This document shows positions 17,090 through 26,571 of a DNA stretch of 64,000 nucleotides, in pieces. The notes under the pieces are model-generated. The model ran no database searches. It was not told the origin of the DNA and was given only the letters and a program-made list of their open reading frames with translations. Position numbers and translations under genes: made by a program. Where the stretch lies: NCBI GenBank assembly GCA_015061945.1, contig SUVP01000001.1, forward strand, positions 1-64,000, written 5' to 3'. How positions within the stretch are numbered: position 1 is the stretch's first letter; the number at the start of each line of letters is the position of its first letter. The stretch is from Opitutales bacterium. GTDB taxonomy: Bacteria > Verrucomicrobiota > Verrucomicrobiia > Opitutales > Intestinicryptomonadaceae.

Positions 17090-17090
17090 T

Positions 17091-17612
17091 ATGAAAATCT
17101 CCACAAAAACAGGCGACAAAGGTAAAACACGACTCGTATTTATGCGTGAAGTTTCAAAGGCTTCGCAAAGAGTCTGTGCGTACGGGGCTCTCGACGACTG
17201 CTCTGCAACAATCGGATTGGCTCGCTCATTTGCCGATAAAGAACTCGCCTCAAAACTTCTCAACATTCAAAAGAAACTCGTTTTCTTGATGACTGAACTC
17301 GCCACTGCAAAAGAAGATTTCGACAAGCTTATCGAAAAAAATATGCGTATCCTTTCCGACGAAGATTTGTCCGAACTCGAATCGCAAATTGATGAGCTTG
17401 AAAGAGACGGTTCGGTCTTCCAAGGTTGGACTCATTCAGGTGAGAACAGTTTGCAAGCATCGCTCGATATGGCTCGTGCACGTTGTCGCAATGCCGAACG
17501 CGAGATTGTACGACTCGCCGAAAATGACGATTTAGCAAGAGATTTCCCAATTATATACGTTAACAGACTATCTGATTTACTATATCTTTTGGCTCAAAAA
17601 TCTGCAAAATAA
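17091..17612 (+). CDS. PduO-type cob(I)yrinic acid a,c-diamide adenosyltransferase
   Basis: This 173-residue protein has the PduO/EutT-type signature: the ATP-binding N-terminus KISTKTGDKGKTRL, then RVCAYGALDDCSATIG, and the basic helix MARARCRNAEREI. It converts cob(I)alamin and ATP to adenosylcobalamin in the cytoplasm, implying use of B12 cofactors. I chose ATG at 17091 over an upstream in-frame Met because the conserved N-terminus starts there and it lies one base after the argS stop. No other B12 gene is nearby. Confidence 0.88.
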   Translation: MKISTKTGDKGKTRLVFMREVSKASQRVCAYGALDDCSATIGLARSFADKELASKLLNIQKKLVFLMTELATAKEDFDKLIEKNMRILSDEDLSELESQIDELERDGSVFQGWTHSGENSLQASLDMARARCRNAEREIVRLAENDDLARDFPIIYVNRLSDLLYLLAQKSAK

Positions 17613-17699
17613 AAGTGTACTAAAAAATCTAAAGGTTGAAAGCTCACCTGCCCCTCAATAAATTTTGTTCAAAAAAATTTTTCAAATAACAAAAATTAA

Positions 17700-18302
17700 A
17701 TGAACCCAGCAAAAAAAATTATAACTGGAATTTTGGGTGGTAGTTTCGATCCTGTCCATCTCGGGCATCTTCAGTTGGCACAGTCTGCGATTGAATCAGG
17801 AAAAATCGATGAGATATTTTTTATCCCCGCATCGCAAGCACCTCTGCGTGATGCTCCAGTGCGAGTGTCGCCTTCGCAAAGATTAGATATGCTGAAGATA
17901 GCGTTGGAAAATTTTGCCTACCCGTTCACAATCGAAGAATGCGAAATTCAACGTGGAGAAATCAGCTATGCAATAGACACAGCAAAATTTTTGTCAGCAA
18001 AATATCCAAATAGACAATTCAAATGGATTATCGGTGCCGACCATATCGAAAAACTTAGTAAATGGAAAGATATTGACGATTTGTCAAAAATAGTCTCTTT
18101 TATCTGTGCAAAAAGAATTGAATTTAATGAAGATATTTCCGCTTTGCCACCTTGTGTAAATTTAGAATTTTTCAACTTCACACCAATACCGCATAGCTCC
18201 ACTAAAATAAGAGAAAATCTTGCCGATGGAAAAAGAAATCTCTTTATGCTCGACCAAAACGTAGAAAAATTTATATTAAAAAATAAATTATATAATACAT
18301 AA
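17700..18302 (+). CDS. nadD: Nicotinate-nucleotide adenylyltransferase
   Basis: This 200-residue protein joins nicotinate mononucleotide and ATP to form deamido-NAD in NAD synthesis. The nucleotidyltransferase signature GGSFDPVHLGHLQLA is at the N-terminus, and a C-terminal PHSSTKIRENL matches the ISSTxIR motif. KWIIGADHIEKLSKWKD is the conserved substrate-binding segment. It directly precedes rsfS with a 3-bp gap, the nadD-rsfS order seen in many bacteria. Confidence 0.95.
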   Translation: MNPAKKIITGILGGSFDPVHLGHLQLAQSAIESGKIDEIFFIPASQAPLRDAPVRVSPSQRLDMLKIALENFAYPFTIEECEIQRGEISYAIDTAKFLSAKYPNRQFKWIIGADHIEKLSKWKDIDDLSKIVSFICAKRIEFNEDISALPPCVNLEFFNFTPIPHSSTKIRENLADGKRNLFMLDQNVEKFILKNKLYNT

Positions 18303-18305
18303 GTT

Positions 18306-18848
18306 ATGGAAAAATCAGCAAAGAAATCAGCTACCAAAAAGACGTCAGTAAAAAAAGTCGCAAAAAAAACTGCTACTAAAAAAACTGCTGTCAAAAAAAC
18401 AACAACAAAGAAAACTGCTACTAAAAAAACTGTAGCAAAAAAATCGGCTGTTAAGAAAACAACAAAGAAAACAGCTTCAAAAAAAATCGTAAAAAAAGAA
18501 GAACTCGACCCTACTCTCGAAGTCGTAAAAATCTGCGTCAAGGCTCTTGATGATAAGAAAGCAGATGAGTTGAAAGTTCTCGACGTTCGAGGAAAATCGC
18601 CAATCACAAATTATTTCATCATTGCAACGGCGACATCTGAACCACATTTGCGTGCACTTGCTGGCGAACTCGAAAAAACCGTAAAAGAACTCGGTATAAA
18701 AGCAGTCGGACGCGATTACAACACATCGAGTGGTTGGGTTGTTGTTGATGCGTTCGATTTTATGGCACATATTTTCCTCCCAGAACAACGCAATATGTAC
18801 GGTATTGAATCGCTCTGGAAAGATGCTGAAGAATTGAAACTTCTTTAA
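18306..18848 (+). CDS. rsfS: Ribosomal silencing factor RsfS with a lysine-rich N-terminal tail
   Basis: Residues from about 63 onward match RsfS (DUF143/Iojap): DPTLEVVKICVKALDDKKADELKVLDVRG, then NYFIIATATSEPHLRALAGEL and WVVVDAFDFMAHIFLPEQRNMYGIE. RsfS binds uL14 and blocks 30S/50S joining under starvation. The first 62 or so residues are a low-complexity chain of KKT, AKK and TKK units similar to the tails of histone H1-like or HU-like proteins, roughly doubling the usual protein. The ATG at 18306 is 3 bp after nadD and the tail is in frame without interruption, so it appears genuine. Its likely role is RNA or ribosome binding, an inference only. Confidence 0.92.
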   Translation: MEKSAKKSATKKTSVKKVAKKTATKKTAVKKTTTKKTATKKTVAKKSAVKKTTKKTASKKIVKKEELDPTLEVVKICVKALDDKKADELKVLDVRGKSPITNYFIIATATSEPHLRALAGELEKTVKELGIKAVGRDYNTSSGWVVVDAFDFMAHIFLPEQRNMYGIESLWKDAEELKLL

Positions 18849-18866
18849 TTTTCATTTTATACCACA

Positions 18867-18900
18867 AAAAAAAGCTTACGGGTTTCCGTAAGCTTTTTTT
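18867..18900. terminator. Bidirectional terminator between rsfS and prs
   Basis: AAAAAAAGCTTACGG (18867-18881) pairs with CCGTAAGCTTTTTTT (18886-18900) around a four-base loop. The A and T runs make it work on both strands for the convergent genes. Confidence 0.9.
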
Positions 18901-18919
18901 GGTTTCAAGATTTTCTTAA

Positions 18920-19873
18920 TTAAAATCCTTTTACTTTGAAAAGCGATGTTACCGACATATTGTTGTGGATTCGCAAAATCGCTTCCGAAAGGAGATTTGC
19001 TACGCTCAAAACAGTAATCGGATAATCAGCATAACGTGGGTCCGGTGGTGTCGAGTCAGTTACGATGAGTTCGTCGAGCCACTTTTCGTTGAGGCGATCG
19101 TATGCAGTATCGGTAAGAATACCGTGTGTTACCGCTGCCTTAACTGTTTTTGCACCCTTATCTTTCAAGATTTTTGCTGCGGCTGTGAGTGTACCAGCAG
19201 TTTCTGTCATATCGTCAACGATAAGAATATCTCTGCCTTCAACTTCACCTACCAAACTTGTTGCTTCAACAACTTCAGCACTAATTCTGCGTTTTGCGAT
19301 AAAGCCTAACTGGCAGTTGAACAATGTTGCGTATGCTTGTGCACGCTTCAATCCACCAACGTCTGGCGAGAAAATTGTGAGATTGTCAACAGGCTGATTC
19401 TTCAAATAATCGTAAATAACTGGCGAGCCATAGAGGTGATCGCATGGGATATCGAAGAAACCTTGGATTTGTGTTGCGTGGAGGTCGAGAGTAAGGACTC
19501 TGTCAGCACCTGCTGCAACCACAAGATTTGCAACAAGCTTTGCTGTAATCGGCACACGAGGTTGGTCTTTTCTATCTTGACGTGCATATCCAAAGAATGG
19601 GAGAACTGCTGTGATACGCTTTGCCGATGCTCTTCTTGCAGCGTCAATCATAATCAAGAGTTCCATTAAGCTATCGTTTGAAGGACGGCTTGTTGGTTGG
19701 ATAATAAACACGTCATCACCACGGATATGGTCGATAATTTTAACGAAAGTTTCGCTGTCTGGGAATGACTGCACAAGTGCATTTCCGAGCGGCAGCGAGA
19801 GCTGTTTGCAGATTGCTTCGGCGAGCGCTGGGTGCGTTCTGCCTGTAAAGATTTTCAGATTGTCGATTTTCAT
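18920..19873 (-). CDS. prs: Ribose-phosphate pyrophosphokinase
   Basis: This 317-residue enzyme makes PRPP from ribose 5-phosphate and ATP for nucleotide, His, Trp and NAD synthesis. Visible motifs are the flexible-loop GYARQDRKDQPRVPITAK, the Mg site LTLDLHATQIQGFFDIP, and the PRPP-binding ILIVDDMTETAGTL. Length is exactly that of class I PRPP synthases. It is convergent with rsfS and preceded by an AraC regulator gene on the same strand, 82 bp away. Confidence 0.96.
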   Translation of the reverse strand: MKIDNLKIFTGRTHPALAEAICKQLSLPLGNALVQSFPDSETFVKIIDHIRGDDVFIIQPTSRPSNDSLMELLIMIDAARRASAKRITAVLPFFGYARQDRKDQPRVPITAKLVANLVVAAGADRVLTLDLHATQIQGFFDIPCDHLYGSPVIYDYLKNQPVDNLTIFSPDVGGLKRAQAYATLFNCQLGFIAKRRISAEVVEATSLVGEVEGRDILIVDDMTETAGTLTAAAKILKDKGAKTVKAAVTHGILTDTAYDRLNEKWLDELIVTDSTPPDPRYADYPITVLSVANLLSEAILRIHNNMSVTSLFKVKGF

Positions 19874-19955
19874 AAATCGGATAGACTACTTTGGTTTAAT
19901 TTGAAAACAACAAAGCTACTTGAATTTATATAAAAGTCAATAGCATTTGAATTTC

Positions 19956-20900
19956 TTATCGTTTTATGTTCATTTTTGTGTATTCTGACGGCGAATATCC
20001 AAAATATTTTTTGAAAGAACGCGAGAAAACGTATGGATTTGCATATGACAGTGTACTCGAAACTAACGCAACGCTCATTCCCTTCTCTAACATTTTCAAT
20101 GCCGACAACATTCTGCCACGCAACATAAATTTTGCATAGCTCATTGAATATTTCGACACACAAAAAGAATTGAGTTCCTTAGAATCCATTGAAAGCTTTT
20201 TTGCCATATCGATTGTAGATATTAAGAAGTTTTTGCGTTTGATATTTTGCATCAAAATTTTTTCGATAAGTTCAGATTTTTTTGATGTGCTTACATCAAG
20301 ATTCCTTTTCAAAATTTCAGCTATCGATTGTGCAATGTTCTCAAGAATTGTAAGCGATGGATTTTGCGAGTACACTTCAAATTCGTACGAATGAGCAAGA
20401 TTAAATAGCAATGGTGCATCAGCCAATTTTGTTATAATTTTCACATCGCTGGATTTCTTCATATCAACGCACCATGTTAAATCAAAGTGAGCCCAAAAAA
20501 TCGAAGCAAAACCACACTCAACTTGGATAGTCAAACCTTCGGATTTTGGAGGGATTAATATAACATCTCCTTTTTTCAACAGTTTATTTTTTCCCTTGTA
20601 TTTTACAGGCAAAATACCGTCTTCGACAATAAACAATGTAGAAAAATTATTCTTCCCGATAACCTGATAATAGTCTTTTGTCTTTTTTGAAAAACCTACA
20701 CGAATAATACCTAAACGCTCAAATATTTTTGGAAGACTCTTTGGCAAACCACGAATTTTCTCACGCTGTGTGTGTCCTATAAGATGCTTTGGCATAAGCA
20801 GTGCCTGATTTGTCAAATAGCGATTGGTTGATGATTTCGACCAAAAGAACATCTCGTTATCATCACTATAAATCCACGCATATTTATCGGTTTTCTTCAT
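19956..20900 (-). CDS. AraC-family transcriptional regulator
   Basis: This 314-residue protein has an N-terminal cupin-like sensing half (DGILPVKYKGKNKLLKKGDVILIPP, typical of an AraC ligand-binding beta barrel) and a C-terminal double helix-turn-helix ending MSVALVSSTLSYANPYVFSRSFKKYFGYSPSEYTKMN, a clear AraC signature. It is divergent from manA with a 106-bp shared upstream region, suggesting control of manA or of sugar use. The effector is unknown. Confidence 0.9.
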   Translation of the reverse strand: MKKTDKYAWIYSDDNEMFFWSKSSTNRYLTNQALLMPKHLIGHTQREKIRGLPKSLPKIFERLGIIRVGFSKKTKDYYQVIGKNNFSTLFIVEDGILPVKYKGKNKLLKKGDVILIPPKSEGLTIQVECGFASIFWAHFDLTWCVDMKKSSDVKIITKLADAPLLFNLAHSYEFEVYSQNPSLTILENIAQSIAEILKRNLDVSTSKKSELIEKILMQNIKRKNFLISTIDMAKKLSMDSKELNSFCVSKYSMSYAKFMLRGRMLSALKMLEKGMSVALVSSTLSYANPYVFSRSFKKYFGYSPSEYTKMNIKR

Positions 20901-21006
20901 ATCATTTTTATCACATAAATATCACTTTTTTTCAATATATATTTTCCAAAAGTTCAGATACAATCAAAATGTAAAAAAATAATTTTGAAAAACGAAAGGT
21001 ACTTCA

Positions 21007-22074
21007 ATGGATATAGATAAAATTGTACACGCACCTATATTTTTTAAGCGTAATAGAGTTTACAGAATTTACACTGGCGGTAAGCTTTTTCACGATTTTT
21101 TCGGTGATGCCAACGAAGACACTCTCTTCCCTGAAGAATGGATTGCATCAACCGTAAAAACTATCAAAAAAAATCGCCCTGCAAACGAAGGATTGTCGAT
21201 TGTAGATGGTACCGACATAATTTTTGCAGACCTTGTAAAAGAAAAGAAAAACGAAATTCTCGGTAAAGACAGAGACTCTTTTGGAATTTTAGTCAAAGCG
21301 TTGGACAGCGCAATCCGTCTGCCAATTCAAGTTCACCCCGATAAGCCATTCTCGCGAAAATATTTTAATAGCGACTATGGCAAGACAGAATCATGGGTAA
21401 TTTTGGCTGTTCGCGAAAATCCAAAAATCTACTTTGGGTTCAAAGACAAGATTTCGCACGAAGATTTCCTAAAGCTAATTGACGAAAGCGAAAAAAATCC
21501 AGAAGCATTTACGCCTTATTTAAATGCAGTAACGCCAAAAGTTGGCGATGTATTCCTAATCCACGCAAAAATGATTCACGCAATCGGTGCTGGATGTATG
21601 ATTTTAGAAGTTCAAGAACCTTCCGATTTCACTATCCAAGTAGAAGCTTGGTGTGTAAATTATAAGGTTAGCGATGCTGAAAAATATCTTGGTCTCGAAA
21701 AAGAAACTGCTCTGGAATGTTTCGATTTTGATACTTATGGCGACGATGCTACTGCAAAAAGTAGAATTACCCCAAAAGTAATTTTTGACAAAAATGGTGT
21801 AAAAAAAGAATCGCTTATAAGCTACGAAAATACACCTTGTTTTGCAGTTAATAGATACACGTTGACCAACGCAAAAATCACACTCGAAGAAGCTCCTGCA
21901 ATTTATTTGGTGACACAAGGTAGTGGGCAAATTGAGTGGAATTCAGGCGAAAGCAAACGCAATATTTCAAAGGGCGATTATTTTCTTGTTCCACATTGCA
22001 TAAAAGGTCAAGTATCGGTATCGGGAAACATCGAAATTGCCGAATGCTTGCCTCCACAAGAAGCAAAAAAATAA
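21007..22074 (+). CDS. manA: Type I mannose-6-phosphate isomerase
   Basis: This 355-residue cupin enzyme interconverts mannose 6-phosphate and fructose 6-phosphate. Zinc-ligand segments are visible: PIQVHPDKPFSRK, GKTESWVILA, and the later FLIHAKMIHAIGAGCMILEVQEPSD. The C-terminal beta barrel contains YLVTQGSGQIEWNSG and KGDYFLVPHC. An AAAGGT ribosome-binding site lies just before the ATG. It would feed mannose from hemicellulose into glycolysis and is paired with the divergent AraC gene. Confidence 0.9.
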   Translation: MDIDKIVHAPIFFKRNRVYRIYTGGKLFHDFFGDANEDTLFPEEWIASTVKTIKKNRPANEGLSIVDGTDIIFADLVKEKKNEILGKDRDSFGILVKALDSAIRLPIQVHPDKPFSRKYFNSDYGKTESWVILAVRENPKIYFGFKDKISHEDFLKLIDESEKNPEAFTPYLNAVTPKVGDVFLIHAKMIHAIGAGCMILEVQEPSDFTIQVEAWCVNYKVSDAEKYLGLEKETALECFDFDTYGDDATAKSRITPKVIFDKNGVKKESLISYENTPCFAVNRYTLTNAKITLEEAPAIYLVTQGSGQIEWNSGESKRNISKGDYFLVPHCIKGQVSVSGNIEIAECLPPQEAKK

Positions 22075-22172
22075 AACAACTTTGCCATTTATTTCCTTAT
22101 TCAAAGACAGAAGTTATAAATGCTTGAAAAGTGCTTATAAATTTACAGGATAAAAGAAAAAAGAAAAAATAT

Positions 22173-22427
22173 ATGACAGAAGATACAGAAAAAAAGTCGA
22201 AATATGTTCCGAGTTTGGCTCAACTGCGTGGAGTCGTCGGCAAGTTGCCAGACCCCGCAACTACGCTCGATAACACGACGAAAATCCCAGTAAATAACGG
22301 CGAAAATGAGTTGGAATTTGAACGCATTATTGTAAAAAAATCAGATGGTTCAAAATCTGCAAAATGGTCTTACAAAGGTAGAATTTTTATCGATTCAAAA
22401 TATATCGGTAAATCAGAAAGCAAGTAA
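22173..22427 (+). CDS. Small hypothetical protein (84 aa)
   Basis: I do not recognise this protein. It begins MTEDTEKKSKYVPSLAQLRGVV and ends in a basic KYIGKSESK, is hydrophilic, and has no signal peptide. I chose ATG at 22173 over the upstream in-frame start because it follows an A-rich leader and omits a run of lysines. Its stop overlaps the next start (TAATG), so it is co-translated with the small lipoprotein gene and probably with rlmN. Confidence 0.6.
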   Translation: MTEDTEKKSKYVPSLAQLRGVVGKLPDPATTLDNTTKIPVNNGENELEFERIIVKKSDGSKSAKWSYKGRIFIDSKYIGKSESK

Positions 22428-22636
22428 TGAAACTTTTTAAATTCGCCATTGCATCAATGATATTATTAGCTTTTGTCGGTTGCGAAAGCGTTAGAGAAGA
22501 TGCACGCAATACACCGATTGGCTCTGTGATGTCGGGCGAAACAAAGTCTACCGATTCATATATTGAACGCATAACAAAAACAAATAGAAGCCTCGATAAA
22601 GACACTTGGCGACCTGAATCAAGAGAACGTTTTTAG
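22427..22636 (+). CDS. Small predicted lipoprotein (69 aa)
   Basis: A signal sequence with a lipobox, MKLFKFAIASMILLAFVGCES, predicts cleavage before Cys19 and lipid anchoring. The mature part is about 50 residues, polar and without a known domain. The start overlaps the upstream stop (TAATG) and the end is a few bases before rlmN. The function is unknown. Confidence 0.65.
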   Translation: MKLFKFAIASMILLAFVGCESVREDARNTPIGSVMSGETKSTDSYIERITKTNRSLDKDTWRPESRERF

Positions 22637-22639
22637 TTT

Positions 22640-23722
22640 GTGAAAGCTCCATTTTATTCATATTCACTTGAAGAACTCTGTAATACTCTTCTATCTGCAG
22701 GGTTTGAAAAATTCAGGGCAAAACAGATTTTTGATGCCGTCTATAAAAACAAAATCTTTTCGCCCGATTTAATTCCAGCTCTGCCTAAAAAATTAAAAGC
22801 ATATCTTTTAGAAAATTTTGAATTTTCAGCGGGTAAGTTAGTTGGTAATCGCGAAGCATTCGACGAAACACGTAAATATTTATTCGAGCTTGAAGACGGC
22901 AAATTTGTTGAATGCGTTTTACTTGAAGCACCATCGGATGACGATGGGAAAATAAGAAAAACGCTCTGTATAAGTACTCAGGTCGGATGTGCGAGCGGTT
23001 GCAAATTCTGTGCATCGGGCTTGCGTGGATTTTTCCGAAACCTCACTTGCGACGAAATAATCTCGCAAGCATTGCCTTTCATAAAAGAAGAAAATCGCAA
23101 CGGAAAAATCGAGAGAAAATTTGAATTTGAAAATATCGTCGTAATGGGAATGGGCGAACCATTGGCAAATTATGACAATCTTTTGAAAGCGTTGTCCGTC
23201 TTCAATTCGCCCGATAAATTCGCATTTGGAGCAAGAAGAATAACCGTATCAACTTGCGGTATAGCCGATAAACTCGAGCTTATGGCTGAAACCGGATTCC
23301 CTTTCAGATTGGCAATTAGTTTGCATGGTGCAACAAATCAAGTTCGAGAAAAAATTATGCCGATTAACAAAAAATTCCCGCTCGAACGACTCATTCCAGC
23401 TTCAGAAAAATTTGCGAAGACAAACGGCAGAATGATTACCCTTGAGTATATCTTGATAAAAGAAGTTAACGATTCCTTTGCCGATGCACGCGAACTTGTG
23501 AAAATTGCAAAACGTCTGCACGCCCATATAAATTTAATTCCGTACAACAAAGTAGAATCGCTCGACTGGGAACGCCCACAAGCATCGAGAAGAACAGCCT
23601 TCGCAAAGATTTTGAAAGACGCTGGCGTTTCGCATACATTGCGTCGTGAAAAGGGATCAGATATTGACGCTGCGTGTGGTCAGCTTGTTTTAAGAACAGA
23701 AAAAACAAAAGAGACGGAATAA
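22640..23722 (+). CDS. rlmN: 23S rRNA (adenine(2503)-C(2))-methyltransferase, dual-specificity RlmN
   Basis: This 360-residue radical-SAM enzyme methylates A2503 of 23S rRNA and A37 of some tRNAs. The Fe-S motif is CASGCKFC in STQVGCASGCKFCASGLRGFFRNL. The conserved GMGEPLANYDN and RITVSTCGI segments follow, and the second catalytic Cys is in DIDAACGQL near the C-terminus. Length is normal. The start appears to be GTG at 22640, three bases after the lipoprotein stop. It is the end of a three-gene operon and converges on clpB. Confidence 0.95.
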   Translation: MKAPFYSYSLEELCNTLLSAGFEKFRAKQIFDAVYKNKIFSPDLIPALPKKLKAYLLENFEFSAGKLVGNREAFDETRKYLFELEDGKFVECVLLEAPSDDDGKIRKTLCISTQVGCASGCKFCASGLRGFFRNLTCDEIISQALPFIKEENRNGKIERKFEFENIVVMGMGEPLANYDNLLKALSVFNSPDKFAFGARRITVSTCGIADKLELMAETGFPFRLAISLHGATNQVREKIMPINKKFPLERLIPASEKFAKTNGRMITLEYILIKEVNDSFADARELVKIAKRLHAHINLIPYNKVESLDWERPQASRRTAFAKILKDAGVSHTLRREKGSDIDAACGQLVLRTEKTKETE

Positions 23723-23736
23723 AATTTCCGCCTCTT
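23709..23736. terminator. Possible shared terminator between rlmN and clpB
   Basis: AAGAG and CGGAA (23709-23719, split by one unpaired A) pair with TTCCG and CTCTT (23726-23736, split by one C). The hairpin overlaps the rlmN stop codon and lacks a long T run, so it is only moderately convincing. Confidence 0.4.
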
Positions 23737-23753
23737 GTTAAATTTAGATTGTT

Positions 23754-26333
23754 TTATGCGAGCTCTTTCTCGCTGAATTTCATCGTTCCTCCCGCCTTTA
23801 TTTCTCCCGCAATTATCGCACGAGCAAGTGGATTTTCGATTTTCATATTTATCACACGCTTGAGTGGTCGAGCTCCATAAGTTGGGTCGTACGCTTTTTC
23901 CGCAAGATATTCATAAGCTTTCTTGGTTAACTCCACCTTGATATTTTGCGATTCCAAACGTTTGTTGAGCATATCAATTTGCAACTTCACAATCTTGACG
24001 ATTTCGCCAAGTTGCAACGCCTTAAACAAAACGATATCATCTATTCGATTTATAAATTCAGGTTTAAAGTATGTGCGAACTTCGCTCATAACAGCTTCGC
24101 GGGCGGAAGTAGATAATTCGCCATCTGCACCGATTGCCGAGTCGCTGATGAATCTTGCCCCGACATTTGATGTCATTATGATTACCGTATTGCGAAAATC
24201 AACTTTGCGTCCTTGCGAGTCTGTCAAAACGCCGTCGTCCATAACTTGCAAAAGTGTATTTAAAACTTCTGGATGTGCTTTTTCAACTTCGTCAAAAAGC
24301 ACGACGCTATATGGACGTCTACGCACTGCCTCTGTTAGTTGCCCACCTTGTTCGTAGCCGACATATCCTGGAGGAGCCCCTATCAAACGTGCAACAGAAT
24401 GCTTTTCCATATACTCCGACATATCGATTCTCACGATATTTTCTTCGCTGTTAAAAAGTGCTTCTGTGAGAGTTTTTGCGAGTTCAGTTTTCCCTACACC
24501 AGTTGGACCCAAGAACATAAAACTTGCGATTGGTCGCTTGGGGTCTTGTATTCCAGCACGCGAACGCAACACTGCATTTGCAACGCTATCGACAGCTTCG
24601 TCTTGACCTATCACACGTTTGTGCAAAATATCGGCAAGCTTGAGAAGACGCTCACGTTCAGTTTCGAGAAGTTTGCTAACTGGAATGCCCGTCCAATCGG
24701 CGACAATCGACGCAATTTCATCTGCACCGACACTTTCTTTTATCAGCGGAGAATCTTTCTTTTCCTCGCTCATTGCTTTTGCGAGTTCTGCTTCCAACTT
24801 TGGCAATTCGCCGTATTTTATTTCGGCAGCTTGTTGCAAATTATACTCACGTTCGGCTCGCTCCATTTTGATTTTCGCTTGCTCGATTTGCTCGCGTAAT
24901 TTCACAGCTTTATTTGTGGCTTCCTTTTCATCTTCCCAACGTGCTTTCAATGCGGACGATTGCTCACGCATTTCTGCAAGCTCTTTGCGAACTTCCGTAA
25001 GACGCTTTTCATCGTGCTTTTCTTTGACAAGTGCTGTCTCCTCGATTTCGAGACGACGCAATTTTCGCAAAAGCATATCGAGTTCAGTCGGCATAGAATC
25101 GAGTTGAGTTTTGATACGTGCACACGCTTCGTCGACAAGGTCAATCGCCTTATCTGGAAGTTGTCGCCCAGTGATATATCGGTTGCTCAACACCGACGCT
25201 TCAACAAGTGCTTTGTCCTGAATATGCACGCCATGGTAAGTTTCAAAACGTTCTTTCAGACCTCGTAAAATTGCGATACTTGTTTCAACATCCGGCTCGG
25301 CGACATAAACACTTTGGAATCGACGCTCTAAAGCTGGATCTTTCTCGATATATTGTCGGTACTCGTCGAGTGTTGTCGCACCTACGCAACGCAATTCTCC
25401 ACGTGCGAGCATAGGTTTTAGCATATTCGACGCATCCATTGAACCTTCGGTTTTTCCAGCTCCGACAATCGTATGCAACTCGTCGATAAACAAAATAATT
25501 TTGCCGTCCGATTCTTTAATTTTGTTCAAAACAGCTTTGAGCCTTTCTTCAAATTCGCCACGATATTTTGCACCAGCAATGAGTGCTCCCATATCGAGTG
25601 CAAAAACTGTCTTGTCTTTCAACCCTTCTGGGACATCACGACGAACAATTCTTTGTGCCAGTCCTTCGGCGATTGCAGTCTTACCAACACCAGGTTCGCC
25701 AATGAGAACCGGATTATTTTTTGTCTTTCGAGAAAGAATACGGATGACTCTATTTATCTCGTCATCACGACCAATAACGGGATCGAGTTTGCCGTCTCGT
25801 GCGAGTCTGACAAGGTCGGCACCATATTTTTCCAAAACTTCGTAAGTAGCTTCTGGCGTCTTTGTCGTTATACGAGATGTACCACGCATCTTCAAAATTT
25901 CTTCCTCAACAGATGCACGGACAATCTGCAAACTACGCAAAAGATTCGCTATTTCTGCAGGCTCAGCATTCTCGAGAATTGCCAAAAACAAATGCTCGGT
26001 AGAAACAAAATCATCGCCCATTTCTTTGATAATCGATATCGCACGTTCGAGTGTTTTCGACAAACCTGTGCTGATGTATGGCTCTGAAGTTGCACCGTTA
26101 ACTTTCGATAAATTTTCGAGAACTCTGCGTACACCTAATTCAAGGGCTGAACGTTTGTCGGCACCAAGCCTATTCAAAAGCGATGCGACAATTCCACCGT
26201 CTTGTGCAATCAATGACGAAAGCAAATGCACTTGCAATATTTCAGGATTACCACGCGACTTTGCTATTTCTCTCGCACCATTTATTGCTTCAATACTTTT
26301 TTCTGTAAATTTTTCTATATCTATATTGTTCAT
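23754..26333 (-). CDS. clpB: ATP-dependent chaperone ClpB
   Basis: This 859-residue Hsp100 disaggregase works with DnaK to rescue aggregated protein. The N-terminal double-Clp domain covers about 1-145. The first AAA module has Walker A GEPGVGKT and Walker [10 protein letters not shown]; a long coiled-coil middle domain (about 400-530) is typical of ClpB rather than ClpA; the second module has [14 protein letters not shown] and [14 protein letters not shown]. No ClpP-binding IGF loop is obvious. It is transcribed toward rlmN. The 238-bp region upstream separates it from the phage-like cluster; no heat-shock operator was recognised there. Confidence 0.96.
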   Translation of the reverse strand: MNNIDIEKFTEKSIEAINGAREIAKSRGNPEILQVHLLSSLIAQDGGIVASLLNRLGADKRSALELGVRRVLENLSKVNGATSEPYISTGLSKTLERAISIIKEMGDDFVSTEHLFLAILENAEPAEIANLLRSLQIVRASVEEEILKMRGTSRITTKTPEATYEVLEKYGADLVRLARDGKLDPVIGRDDEINRVIRILSRKTKNNPVLIGEPGVGKTAIAEGLAQRIVRRDVPEGLKDKTVFALDMGALIAGAKYRGEFEERLKAVLNKIKESDGKIILFIDELHTIVGAGKTEGSMDASNMLKPMLARGELRCVGATTLDEYRQYIEKDPALERRFQSVYVAEPDVETSIAILRGLKERFETYHGVHIQDKALVEASVLSNRYITGRQLPDKAIDLVDEACARIKTQLDSMPTELDMLLRKLRRLEIEETALVKEKHDEKRLTEVRKELAEMREQSSALKARWEDEKEATNKAVKLREQIEQAKIKMERAEREYNLQQAAEIKYGELPKLEAELAKAMSEEKKDSPLIKESVGADEIASIVADWTGIPVSKLLETERERLLKLADILHKRVIGQDEAVDSVANAVLRSRAGIQDPKRPIASFMFLGPTGVGKTELAKTLTEALFNSEENIVRIDMSEYMEKHSVARLIGAPPGYVGYEQGGQLTEAVRRRPYSVVLFDEVEKAHPEVLNTLLQVMDDGVLTDSQGRKVDFRNTVIIMTSNVGARFISDSAIGADGELSTSAREAVMSEVRTYFKPEFINRIDDIVLFKALQLGEIVKIVKLQIDMLNKRLESQNIKVELTKKAYEYLAEKAYDPTYGARPLKRVINMKIENPLARAIIAGEIKAGGTMKFSEKELA

Positions 26334-26571
26334 ACTATCATTTATTTAGCATATATTATTCCAGTTTGTAAGATTCTAAATATCAATATCGTCAGTTTCT
26401 CAAAAATTTAAAGAGTGAGACATTTTTTCACGCTCCATACATTTTTGACACACTTTAGATAAAAAATCCAAATATCATTTTTTAATATTCCAAAATTACA
26501 AAATGTTTTGTTTTATCAAAACTTCCCAAAGTAAATTTGCGTAATTTTTAGATTTATTATATTGTGGGCGT

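Noticed and set aside
26537-26565. Promoter TTGCGT-17-TATTGT before the portal gene
   Set aside because: Both boxes are weak, and the implied start would fall on the ATG itself.
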